A DNA stretch of 64,000 bases from Streptomyces sp. NBC_01428 (GTDB lineage: Bacteria; Actinomycetota; Actinomycetes; Streptomycetales; Streptomycetaceae), in NCBI RefSeq assembly GCF_036231965.1, contig NZ_CP109499.1:6200001-6264000 (forward strand). Reading direction: 5' to 3'. How positions within the stretch are numbered: position 1 is the stretch's first letter; every line of letters starts with the position of its first letter. Below, in pieces: positions 34,303 through 42,754 of the stretch. Both the position numbers and the translations under genes were made by a program. The notes beneath the pieces were generated by a model. That model worked only from the letters and a program-made list of their open reading frames with translations. It was not told where the DNA came from and ran no database searches.

Positions 34303-37300
34303 TCACACCGCCAGCGGTTCCAGGTCCCGGTAGATGCGGCGGTCGTCCGCGGCGACGCGGGTCAGGCCGTTCTCCTCGCCGAGCAGCGCGCGCAGCTCCG
34401 ACAGGGCCTCCTCGCGCAGCCGGCGGGCCTCGTCACGGCGGCCGAGCGCGGCCAGGGTGAGGCCCGCGTTCGCGACGACCGCGAGGGTCTCCGGGTGGTG
34501 CGGGCCGAGCACCGTACGGAGGGTCACCATCGCCTTCTCCTCCAGGTCGCGGGCCTCCTCCAGCCGGCCCTGGTCGGCGAGGACGTTGGCGTAGTTGACG
34601 CCCGTGAACAGGGTGTGGGGGTGCTTCTCGCCGAGGACCTCGCCCATCCGCCGCAGCACCTTGCGGAACACCTTCTCCGCCTCCTCGGCGTCGCCGCAGC
34701 CCCAGTGGAAGATCCCCAGGTTGTTCAGCGCCGCCTGGGTGTACGGGTGGGCCTCGCCCGGCACCTTCATGTACTCCGTGAGGGCGTCCCGGGCCACCTC
34801 GCGCGCCGCCTCCCGCTCGTCCGCCGCGAACAGGTCCGCCGCCATGTTGAGGTCGCAGGCCAGCGAGTCCGGCGTCGGCGCCTCGTACTGCTGCCGGTAC
34901 TGCGCGCGCGTCGCCGTCGTGAGCCGGCGGGCGTCCTCGAACTCGCCCGCCCGCCGCAGCGACACCGCGAGGGACTTGGCGCAGCTCAGCGTGCCCGGGA
35001 AATCCTTGCCGAGGATGCGCTTGTGGGCGTCGTAGGCGCGGGAGAGGAGGGAGACCGACTCGCCGTAGCGGCCGACCTCGCGCAGGTCGCGGCCGAGGCG
35101 GGCCGCCGAGGCGAGCGTGTACGGATGGTCCGGGCCGAGGACCTCGGTGCGGCGGTCGAAGGTCTCCTGGTCGAGGACGCGGGCCTCGCCGTACCGGCCG
35201 ACCATGCGCAGCGCCAGCGCGAGGTTGTTGGCGGCGCTCAGGGTGCGGCGGTGCGACTCGTGGAAGATCTGCCGGAACCCTTCGTGCGCCTCGCGCGCGT
35301 AGTCCACCGCCGACTCGTACACCCCGAGTGCCGCGAGGTCGCTGGCGAGGCCGGACATGGTGACGTACGTGTGCGGGTGCGTGGGCCCGAGGACGCGCTG
35401 CTGGCGCTCCAGGAGCGCCGTGTTGATGTCCCGGGCCTCCACGTAGCGGCCCTGGGACCGCAGGACGTTGCCGAGCTGGCAGCGCAGGTACAGGAACTGC
35501 ACGTCGTCCTCGCCGAGGATCGGCTCCCAGTGGGCGAGGAGCTCCTCGGCGAGCGCCTGCGCACCGGGGAACTCGCCGCGCTTCCACAGATAGCGGACGC
35601 GGTCGATGAGGAGCCTGCGGGTGGCGGAGTCGGTGCAGTTGCGGGCGTCCGAGGCCGCAAGATGCGGCCAGATGACCGCGAAGCGCGGCCAGGTCTCCGG
35701 GTCGTCGATCGGTTCGTCGCCGTCGGGCCGGCAGCCCGCGAGGACCGTGTGTACCACGTGCCGGGCCTGCCGCTGCTCCTCCTCGGTGAGCTGCGACCGG
35801 ATCACGGCCTGCACCAGCCGGTGGACCTGGATGCTGTTGCTGACCTGGTCGACCTTGGCGAGCGCGAACCGGCCGATCTCCCGGATCACCCGGCCCAGCA
35901 GCAGGCTCTCCTGGAGCGCCGGGTCGTACGGCCTGAGGGCGTCGATCATCTCCTTGCTGTAGAGCAGGTGCGAGGAGATCGGCTCGGCGGCCAGGAACGC
36001 GCACAGCTGGAGCAGCCGCACCGACGCCGGGGACCGTTCGCGGAGCCTGGCTATGGAGATGTTCCAGGTCGCGGCCACCGTCTGCGGATAGTCCGCGGGC
36101 TGGTTGAGGTCCAGGACCTCGGTGGTCTGTTCGGCGAGCTGGCGCAGGTAGTCCTCGATCGGGGTGGCCGTCTCCGCGAGCCAGGCCGCCGCCTGCTCGA
36201 CGGCCAGGGGCAGGTCACCGACCGCCGTCGCGACCCGGTCGGCCTCCTCCACGGTCAGCCCGGAGGCGCGCCGGGTGAGGTGCTCGACGCTCTCCTCGCG
36301 CAGGAACACGTCGATGGGCAGGGAGGCGCCCTGCTGCGCCCACGCCTGGTTGCGGGAGGTGACGAGGATGTGGCCGCCGCCACCGGCCGGGAAGAAGCGG
36401 GTGAGGCGGGCCGGGTCGTCGGCGTTGTCGAAGATCAGGATCCACCGCTTGGTCGGCGCCCCGCGGGCCAGCATCTGCACGGCCTCCTGGCTGGCCAGGT
36501 TGATGTCCTCGCCGCTGGGCGCGCCGATGCGGGCGGCGAGTTCGGCGAGCGAGGAGACGACGTTGCCGGGGTCCTCCGCGGAGATCCACCACACCAGGTC
36601 GTAGTCGGCCATGAACCGGTGCACGTACTCCAGCGCCACCTGGGTCTTGCCGACGCCGCCGAGGCCGTACAGCGCCTGCGGCTGCGGCAGCACGACGGAG
36701 ATGCCGCCGCCGAGCTGGTCGCGGACCCGGTCGAGGATGACGTCACGGCCGGTGAAGGTGTTGTTCCGCTGCGGCGCGCTCCAGATGGCCGGGGTGCTGC
36801 CCGGGAACCGGGGCCCCGCCGCGCCCGGTTCGACAGGCCGGCCCGGCAGTTCCAGGGCGCCGAGGAGCGCGCCGACGCACTGGGCCTCGTCGAGCCGGTG
36901 CAGGTCGACCGGATTGCGGTCGAGGTAGGACTGCGGGAGGTGCACCTCGTCCACCCGGACGGGGACGACGCTGCCGTGCGCCGCGTCGTGCGGGGCCTCG
37001 TCCTCGGCGTCCGTCAGGGCGCGCCAGAGGGGGTCGGCGTGCCGGGACTTGCGGAACGCCTTGGACAGCAGCACGAGGGTGCGGGTCGCCGGGTCCGGGC
37101 GGTCGACGGGGCCGGACGCGACGTCGTGCGGGGTGACGCGGCAGCCGGCCCGCTTGAGGAGCGACTCGATCCAGTCCGCCCACACGCGGTTCTCCGCCGT
37201 GTACGCGATGACCACGTCCGCCGCGGTGGAGATCGGCCGCCGCCTGAGGAAGGCGTCCCGGCAGCGCAGCCGCACCGGCTCCGGCACCGGCGGCAGGGCG

Positions 37301-38250
37301 GTCACCGTGCCGTCCGTGATGACCGCGGTGAGCCGCTCGAAGGCGGACAGCAGCGAGTTGGCGATGCCGCTCTCGTCGCCGACGGTCGCGAGGGTCTCCT
37401 CGTAGGCGTAGTACGGGCGGTACGGGATCTCGACGGCACCCCAGTAGGCGGTCAGCTCCTCGCCCGCCATCTCCTCGCCGCCGAGCCCCTTGGGCAGTCC
37501 GTCGAACTTCAGACGGGCCAGCGCCCGGCCGGCGTCCACCTTCTCCTTCTCGCCCTCGTCGATGCGCATCGGCACCGGCAGGACCCGGATGGGCCGCTTG
37601 CGGTAGCCGTCCTCGACGCTGCGGGCGACGGCCGCCGCGCCGTCGAGGGACTGGTCGCTGAGCGTGAAGCAGTCCACCAGCACGTCGGGCATCTGGATGG
37701 TGCAGATGTCGGCGTTGTCGGAGAGCCCGGTACGGCTGTCGATCAGCACGTAGTCGTAGGAGGACCGCATGTCGTCGCGCAGGGCGTCGAGGAAGAGACC
37801 GCCGCCGAGCCGTTCGTAGAAGTTGTCCCACTCGAAGGAGGACACGCTCGCCGAGTACGAGCGGTCCTGGCGGCCGGCGGAGAGGAAGTCGAGCGAGCCG
37901 CCCTCCTGGAAGCGCAGTCCGAGGCGCTCGGGCGTCAGGGAGATGGCGTGCTGCTCGACCCGCGCGTAGTCCCGGTGCCACTCGCCGGAGCGCTGGGTTC
38001 CGGTGGTCGCGGCCCACGCGTACTCGTTGATGATGTCGATGACGCCGGTGGTGGCCGCGAGCGCGTTGGGGTCGAGGAAGGGATGGAAGAAGCGGTGCAG
38101 GCCGGGAGCCTCCAGGTCCCAGTCGACGGCGAGGACGCGCCTGCCGTTGGCGGCGAGGATCCAGGCCGTGTTGGCCAGGGCCATGGTGCGGCCCGTGCCT
38201 CCCTTGTACGAGTAGAAGGTGATGATCCGTCCGTCCTGCACGGCCGTCAT
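34303..38250 (-). CDS. fxsT: FxsT: ParA-like/TIR-like/NB-ARC/TPR STAND protein of the FxSxx-COOH system
   Basis: A 1,315-residue multidomain protein. Residues 1-320 are a ParA/CobQ-like ATPase with the deviant Walker A KGGTGRT (16-22) and DSRTGLSDNAD. A TIR-like domain (about 345-470) begins DVVIAYTAENRVWADWIESL and lacks an obvious catalytic Glu. An NB-ARC/STAND ATPase follows, with Walker A GLGGVGKTQ (529-537), Walker B WILIFDN (603-609) and HILVTSRN. About 900-1300 are tetratricopeptide repeats of the kinesin-light-chain type, recurring as GPxHPxT motifs. The architecture matches the TPR protein named for FxsA/FxsB loci and resembles NLR-like sensors. Start ATG 38250 overlaps the fxsC stop (ATGA). 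Its role is undefined; I infer signalling or peptide sensing. Confidence 0.9.
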   Translation of the reverse strand: MTAVQDGRIITFYSYKGGTGRTMALANTAWILAANGRRVLAVDWDLEAPGLHRFFHPFLDPNALAATTGVIDIINEYAWAATTGTQRSGEWHRDYARVEQHAISLTPERLGLRFQEGGSLDFLSAGRQDRSYSASVSSFEWDNFYERLGGGLFLDALRDDMRSSYDYVLIDSRTGLSDNADICTIQMPDVLVDCFTLSDQSLDGAAAVARSVEDGYRKRPIRVLPVPMRIDEGEKEKVDAGRALARLKFDGLPKGLGGEEMAGEELTAYWGAVEIPYRPYYAYEETLATVGDESGIANSLLSAFERLTAVITDGTVTALPPVPEPVRLRCRDAFLRRRPISTAADVVIAYTAENRVWADWIESLLKRAGCRVTPHDVASGPVDRPDPATRTLVLLSKAFRKSRHADPLWRALTDAEDEAPHDAAHGSVVPVRVDEVHLPQSYLDRNPVDLHRLDEAQCVGALLGALELPGRPVEPGAAGPRFPGSTPAIWSAPQRNNTFTGRDVILDRVRDQLGGGISVVLPQPQALYGLGGVGKTQVALEYVHRFMADYDLVWWISAEDPGNVVSSLAELAARIGAPSGEDINLASQEAVQMLARGAPTKRWILIFDNADDPARLTRFFPAGGGGHILVTSRNQAWAQQGASLPIDVFLREESVEHLTRRASGLTVEEADRVATAVGDLPLAVEQAAAWLAETATPIEDYLRQLAEQTTEVLDLNQPADYPQTVAATWNISIARLRERSPASVRLLQLCAFLAAEPISSHLLYSKEMIDALRPYDPALQESLLLGRVIREIGRFALAKVDQVSNSIQVHRLVQAVIRSQLTEEEQRQARHVVHTVLAGCRPDGDEPIDDPETWPRFAVIWPHLAASDARNCTDSATRRLLIDRVRYLWKRGEFPGAQALAEELLAHWEPILGEDDVQFLYLRCQLGNVLRSQGRYVEARDINTALLERQQRVLGPTHPHTYVTMSGLASDLAALGVYESAVDYAREAHEGFRQIFHESHRRTLSAANNLALALRMVGRYGEARVLDQETFDRRTEVLGPDHPYTLASAARLGRDLREVGRYGESVSLLSRAYDAHKRILGKDFPGTLSCAKSLAVSLRRAGEFEDARRLTTATRAQYRQQYEAPTPDSLACDLNMAADLFAADEREAAREVARDALTEYMKVPGEAHPYTQAALNNLGIFHWGCGDAEEAEKVFRKVLRRMGEVLGEKHPHTLFTGVNYANVLADQGRLEEARDLEEKAMVTLRTVLGPHHPETLAVVANAGLTLAALGRRDEARRLREEALSELRALLGEENGLTRVAADDRRIYRDLEPLAV

Positions 38251-39560
38251 GCTTCTTCTCCTCCGTGGTCGGATCCGCCTTCGGGCAGCGGCGGGTGGGT
38301 GGGGCCCATCAGACGGGGCCGGCGGACGGCCGGGCCCGCGGGCGGATGCGCCTCGGCGTGCTTCAGGTACTGCCGGGTCGCGTGCGCGACGACGACAGGG
38401 AGTACGTCGGTGAAGGCCTTCAGCGTGGGCACGCCGTTGACGGCGACCCGGCAGTCCGCGCGCCGCCCCCGGTCGAGGATCAGCGGCAGCGTCCGTTCGA
38501 GCTCCGCCGCCAGTCGCCGGCCCTCCTCGCCGTGGCACTGGATGTCGGTCCGGTTCCAGGGGACGACCGCGCTGATCCACGGCCGGGCGCTGGCGTCGAA
38601 CGCCTTGAGCCTGCGGGCCCGTTCCTCGTCGGTGAGCGCCCAGCGGTCGACGAGCAGGATGCCCGGATGGCTCGGTCCCGCCTTCTCCGTGTCGTCCGCG
38701 CCCAGGTCGTCGTCGGTGGTCTCGTCGTCGAACGAGGACACCGTGATCCGGTAGTCGAGGGAGCGGATGAGCTCCTCGGCGAGCGCGGGCAGCGAACGGG
38801 TCGACTCCGAGTGGTACGGGTTCCAGTCCTGGGCGTCCTCGCCGTACGGGCGGGTGTCCCGGTGCTCGGGGATGCTGTGCCGGGTGGGCGCCGCCACCGT
38901 CAGATGGATCCGCCGGGGTCCCTCGCCGCGCGGCTTGAACGCGCTCGGCGTGCTCTCGTAGGGGCGCGGTCTGCTGGACGGCAGCGGGGACTCCTGCGCG
39001 ATCTGCACGATCCGCTGGGCGAGGCCGAGCACCGTCTCCTCGTACTCGTCACGCAGCCGGTTCAGCTTGATCAGACCGTAGATGCCGTTCGCGGCGTAGC
39101 GGTCCCCGAACTGGGCGTGGTCCACATGGATGTGCCGTACGGAATCCGGGAGTTGGGCGTAGTCGATATGCGTCCACAGGGCCGGGACGATCGCCTGCAC
39201 GGCGCCGTTGCTGGTGGCCCGGGCCCGCAGAATGCGTTCGTTGAAGGCGAACCATTCCCGCCCGCAACTCTCACTGGTGAAGTAGCGCGGCGAGAACAGC
39301 GGAACGAACACACGGCAGTTGGCGAGGTTCTCGCTGAGTTTCTCCGGCCACCCGTCGCCCGAACGCATCTCCCGGTCCATGAACCCGGCGGGCACCCCCG
39401 CGGGCAGGTCGGTCAGGGCCATGATGTGGTCGCACAGATCGGTGAAGAGGACCTGCACCCAGTGGTCCGGGTCCCCGCCGCCGGGCCCCCAGGCCGGTGT
39501 GTGGGCGTAACTCAGAAAGAAGTACGGCCGGTTGTCCGATGCCCGTTCAGGTATGTCCAC
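38247..39560 (-). CDS. fxsC: FxsC: TIR-like protein of the FxSxx-COOH system
   Basis: A 437-residue protein whose first about 190 residues form a TIR-like domain. It opens YFFLSYAHTPAWG, has GFMDREMRSGDGWPEKL for the mid-domain loop, and SPRYFTSESCGREWFAF with Glu102 at the position of the catalytic Glu of NADase TIR domains. The second half (about 210-410) is an Asp-rich region and a domain seen only in this family. GTG 39560 is supported by AGGGGGG upstream. It lies between the acetyltransferase gene and fxsT in one minus-strand operon. Whether it cleaves NAD or is only a scaffold is unknown. Confidence 0.87.
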   Translation of the reverse strand: MDIPERASDNRPYFFLSYAHTPAWGPGGGDPDHWVQVLFTDLCDHIMALTDLPAGVPAGFMDREMRSGDGWPEKLSENLANCRVFVPLFSPRYFTSESCGREWFAFNERILRARATSNGAVQAIVPALWTHIDYAQLPDSVRHIHVDHAQFGDRYAANGIYGLIKLNRLRDEYEETVLGLAQRIVQIAQESPLPSSRPRPYESTPSAFKPRGEGPRRIHLTVAAPTRHSIPEHRDTRPYGEDAQDWNPYHSESTRSLPALAEELIRSLDYRITVSSFDDETTDDDLGADDTEKAGPSHPGILLVDRWALTDEERARRLKAFDASARPWISAVVPWNRTDIQCHGEEGRRLAAELERTLPLILDRGRRADCRVAVNGVPTLKAFTDVLPVVVAHATRQYLKHAEAHPPAGPAVRRPRLMGPTHPPLPEGGSDHGGEEA

Positions 39561-39654
39561 GCGCCCCCCTGCCTGTGGATTTGACCCCTACGGGATGTTC
39601 ACCTGGCCGGAACCCACAATCTTCCCGACCGAGGCCCCGCGCGGGTCGCCTCTT

Positions 39655-40428
39655 TCACGTCAATCCCTGGCGATATCCAGACATCTGGACCCCGGCGAGA
39701 TCGACGGCCTCCCGCATCCCGAAGAGCCGCACCGCTCTCCCCGCCATTTCCCGTTCCACCGGGAGATCACGCGGCAGCCGCGCCCCGATCGCCCCGAAGT
39801 CCCCGTCGTACAGGGTGATGTCCTCGTACGAGATCCAGTGACCGGGCCGCCCGATCACACAGGAGTACGAGCGGAGCGGTGGCGTCGGCCGCAGCCGGTA
39901 CTCGGCGAGGTGGAACGCGCTGCACACCTCGAACCCCACCCGGAACAGCAGGACATGGGCGCCGGCCGCGTAGAGCGCGCCGAGCGGGGAGCGTTCGCCG
40001 AGGTGGCAGTCCGGGTCGTGGACGCCGAGCAACTCGGCCGACCGCGGGCCGAGTCCGGCCAGTGAGGTGTGCGGGTGGGTGCTGCGGGCGGCGCCCGGCG
40101 TGGTGCGGACGCACTCGGCGAGCACGCCCATCGTCGGGCAGGGCGTGGTCGGGACGTCGAACGGTGGCCGTGACGCGCGGAACGCCCGCTCCTCCTCCTC
40201 GGTCATCCCCGCCGTGAGCTCCTGGTAGGCCCGCGAGGTGAACGAGTTCTCCGGCGAGAACGCGGGCACGACGAGGGTGCCGTCCGGACCGAGCGCGTCG
40301 AGCAGCGCGTCCCGCACCGCGGCGGCCCGCAGGCCACTGCCGCCGAGGGAGGCGTGCACCATGAGGACGCCTCCGCGCGGAACACCCACATCCCTGAATA
40401 AATCGTCCAGTTGGCGCGCGTCAGTCAC
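39655..40428 (-). CDS. AAC(3)-family N-acetyltransferase in the fxs locus
   Basis: A 257-residue acetyl-CoA-dependent acetyltransferase of the aminoglycoside 3-N-acetyltransferase (antibiotic_NAT) family. Visible family motifs are VLMVHASLGGSGL, LVVPAFSPENSF, ARSTHPHTSLAGLG (catalytic-His region), CHLGERSPLGALY and CSAFHLAEY. Length is normal. The GTG start overlaps the fxsB stop by 8 nt, so it is translated with the maturase. Many family members are not resistance enzymes. In this context acetylation of the FxsA product or of a partner is an attractive inference, but aminoglycoside acetylation is not excluded. Confidence 0.88.
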   Translation of the reverse strand: MTDARQLDDLFRDVGVPRGGVLMVHASLGGSGLRAAAVRDALLDALGPDGTLVVPAFSPENSFTSRAYQELTAGMTEEEERAFRASRPPFDVPTTPCPTMGVLAECVRTTPGAARSTHPHTSLAGLGPRSAELLGVHDPDCHLGERSPLGALYAAGAHVLLFRVGFEVCSAFHLAEYRLRPTPPLRSYSCVIGRPGHWISYEDITLYDGDFGAIGARLPRDLPVEREMAGRAVRLFGMREAVDLAGVQMSGYRQGLT

Positions 40429-42610
40429 GGTGGCCGGACCGGCTCGTAGGGAGCGCGCTCGCCGCCTGCCTCAGCTCGGCGCGCAGCTCGTCCGCCAACA
40501 CCGCACCGGTCGCGGTGAGTTCGTGGGCGGGGCGGGCCGCCAGCAGGTCGAGGGCGCGGCCGGCCCGCTCCAGTGCGGCGGTGTGCTCGGCCGCCTCGCC
40601 GGCCCAGTACGCGGCGTTGCCCAGCTCTCCGCTCGCCTCGTCGAGCAGCCGGCCGGCCCGGTTGCCCGGCACGTTCAGGTCGGCCGTCTCGCGCAGCGCC
40701 CGCAGACGCGCCAGCCGTGCGGCGCGCGGCAGTTCCCTGACCAGGTCCTCGGGCTCGAAGTCCACGGCCAGGCCGATCGCGCCGAGCCCGTGCGCGCCGA
40801 GCCGTACGCCCGTTCCGGCGGCGAGCGGAGTGACGGTGGTCAGCGCCACCGCGTGGACGCGGCCCCGCTCGAGAGGATGCCGCTCCTCCAGCAACACGTA
40901 GGCCCGGCGCAGCCGTTCGGTGAACCGGGCGAGGCCGCTGGGGCCCAGCGGCTCGGCGACCGGCACGGAATAGCAGTCGCGGAGCGGGTCGGAGTCGTCC
41001 AGGAGCAGCAGCGTGCCGTCCGCGAGGGGGACCGTGGGCACGGGGCGCCACCCGGCCGAAGCCTCACCCGGGGTGAACTCGTCACCCCAGAGGGTGCTCA
41101 CCCGCAGCTCGCCGGCCTTCACCGAGACGGCCACGGGCCCCGCCTCCCGCAGGGTGAGGGTGCCCAGCGCGGGCAGGTGCAGTGCGGCGGTGGGGTGGTC
41201 CCAGCGGAGTTCGAGGTCGGCGCGGGCGCGGACGGCGACGGCGACGGCCGTCGCGGCGAGCGGCGCGGCGGAGGCGGGGTCGTGCAGGGCGTCCCTCAGC
41301 GCGGTGCGGACGTAGGGGTGCGCGAGAGTCCTGTCGAGGTGGGGGGCGACGTCGGGGGCGCCGTCCAGCTCCAGGAAGGCCCTCCACACGCCGGACCAGT
41401 CGGGCTCCGCCCGGTGCCGGTCGGCGGCGGCCGCCAGGAGGGTCCTGTTCAGCTCACCCTGGTGCCAGACGAGGTCGTCCGTGCTGCCCACGACGGGGGA
41501 CAGCGCGCGGTCGGTGATCCGCTCCGCCACACCGTCGACCAGCGTGCGCAGGTCTTCGCAGAAGACGGACGGGTTGTCGAACGCGCCCTCGCTGCTGTAG
41601 CGGTGCGCGTAGAGGCCCCCGCCGCAGGATTCCACGACCGGGCACGAGCGGCAGGTGTCGCTGAGGCCTGCCAGGCCCGACTGGCGCGCGCGCACACCGG
41701 GGTGGAGCGCGAACTCGTCGAAACTGTGCTCGACGACGTCGTAACCCGTCGCGGGGGCGCCGTCGTATGCCGTCTTCAGCGAGTCGGCCTGCTCGAAGCT
41801 GCCGTCGGTCTCGACGACCGCGAGATCACTGGGGGCGAGTCCCATGGCCTCCGTCAGGCTCGGTCCCCCGCGCAGGGTGCTGAGAACCGAGTCGAAGGTC
41901 CGCACCGGGACGGTGCGCCCCTGCTGCTCCCAGTGATCGAAGATCTTCAGGAGCCAGTCGGCGTACACGGTCGGAGCGTCCGCGGGCCGGGGGGGAGGGT
42001 TGTCCCACGTGGAGTGCGGAAGGAGGTAGTCGATCCTGGGCGGGTCGAGCGCCACCAGCGCTTCGTGCACGGCGATCGGGTCGTTGGCCACGTCCACGGT
42101 GCACAACAGTCCGCTGTAGAGGTGCCTGTACTCCTCCGAGCGCAGCAGGCCGATGCCCTTCACGGCCCGCTCGTAACTGCTGCGCCCGCGGCGGTCGAGC
42201 CGGTGGCGGTCGTTGGAGGAGCGGTCGCCGTCGAGCGAGACGCTGACTTTGACGCCGAATTCTTTGAATACATTCAGATGGCGGGTGTTCAGCTGCACAC
42301 CGTTGGTGTGAATGCGGAGGTCCAGCGTGGTGACCGGGGTGATAACGCGTTTGAGTTCCGCACAGATGTTTCTCATCCGGGAGGGGCCCACGAGAAGTGG
42401 TTCGCCACCGTGAAGGATCACGGAAACCGAGGGGAGTTCATGTGCTTCCGCATAGGCCGCCAATCTCTCGGCGACCCTTCCGACCGTTTCCTCGGAAATT
42501 ACGGTCGGGCGCCCTTTCCAGCTCTGATCGGCATGCTCGTACACATAGCAGTGGTCGCAGGCGAGATCGCATCTGCTATGGATCTTGAGGACGAGTTGCT
42601 GCAGCTTCAC
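40421..42610 (-). CDS. fxsB: FxsB: radical SAM/SPASM cyclophane-forming maturase
   Basis: A 729-residue peptide-modifying radical SAM enzyme. The SAM cluster motif CxxxCxxC is Cys14, Cys18 and Cys21 (VLKIHSRCDLACDHCYVYEH), with the SAM-binding GGEPLL and SLDG motifs downstream. A SPASM region (about 318-355) has CRSCPVVESCGGGLYAHRY and FCEDL for auxiliary clusters. FxsB proteins join an aromatic residue to a nearby residue's beta carbon to make a three-residue cyclophane. The C-terminal domain (about 400-729) corresponds to the HExxH-type domain often fused to FxsB, but the aligned motif reads RELPR (625-629). GTG 42610 is the only start after an in-frame stop and lacks a Shine-Dalgarno site. 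Confidence 0.93.
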   Translation of the reverse strand: MKLQQLVLKIHSRCDLACDHCYVYEHADQSWKGRPTVISEETVGRVAERLAAYAEAHELPSVSVILHGGEPLLVGPSRMRNICAELKRVITPVTTLDLRIHTNGVQLNTRHLNVFKEFGVKVSVSLDGDRSSNDRHRLDRRGRSSYERAVKGIGLLRSEEYRHLYSGLLCTVDVANDPIAVHEALVALDPPRIDYLLPHSTWDNPPPRPADAPTVYADWLLKIFDHWEQQGRTVPVRTFDSVLSTLRGGPSLTEAMGLAPSDLAVVETDGSFEQADSLKTAYDGAPATGYDVVEHSFDEFALHPGVRARQSGLAGLSDTCRSCPVVESCGGGLYAHRYSSEGAFDNPSVFCEDLRTLVDGVAERITDRALSPVVGSTDDLVWHQGELNRTLLAAAADRHRAEPDWSGVWRAFLELDGAPDVAPHLDRTLAHPYVRTALRDALHDPASAAPLAATAVAVAVRARADLELRWDHPTAALHLPALGTLTLREAGPVAVSVKAGELRVSTLWGDEFTPGEASAGWRPVPTVPLADGTLLLLDDSDPLRDCYSVPVAEPLGPSGLARFTERLRRAYVLLEERHPLERGRVHAVALTTVTPLAAGTGVRLGAHGLGAIGLAVDFEPEDLVRELPRAARLARLRALRETADLNVPGNRAGRLLDEASGELGNAAYWAGEAAEHTAALERAGRALDLLAARPAHELTATGAVLADELRAELRQAASALPTSRSGHRD

Positions 42611-42617
42611 CCGGTGA

Positions 42618-42623
42618 AGGGTA
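42618..42623 (-). promoter_or_regulatory. -10-like TACCCT directly before fxsB
   Basis: On the minus strand TACCCT is followed by 7 nt and then the fxsB GTG, suggesting an internal promoter giving a leaderless fxsB mRNA. No -35 match is seen at 17-18 bp. Confidence 0.4.
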
Positions 42624-42698
42624 GCGTCAGGCCGCCACCTCGAGGGCCGTCAACTCCATGATCAATCAAGGGAGTTGGCGCCTCGTGGACACAAACGT

Positions 42699-42735
42699 GG
42701 GCGCAGCCGGCGGCGAGGTCCCACCGGATGCGCCC
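42699..42735 (-). terminator. Hairpin between fxsA and fxsB
   Basis: GGGCGCA (42699-42705) and TGCGCCC (42729-42735) enclose CCGG/CCGG, giving an interrupted 11-bp stem 20 nt after the fxsA stop. It could lower read-through so that precursor mRNA exceeds maturase mRNA. Confidence 0.55.
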
Positions 42736-42754
42736 AGAGCGGGACGGGTGGCCC

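Noticed and set aside
34084..38754. A 1,556-codon forward open frame opposite fxsT
   Set aside because: It is the antisense shadow of fxsT. Composition is Arg/Val/Gly/Asp-rich without any recognisable domain, and there is no ribosome binding site.
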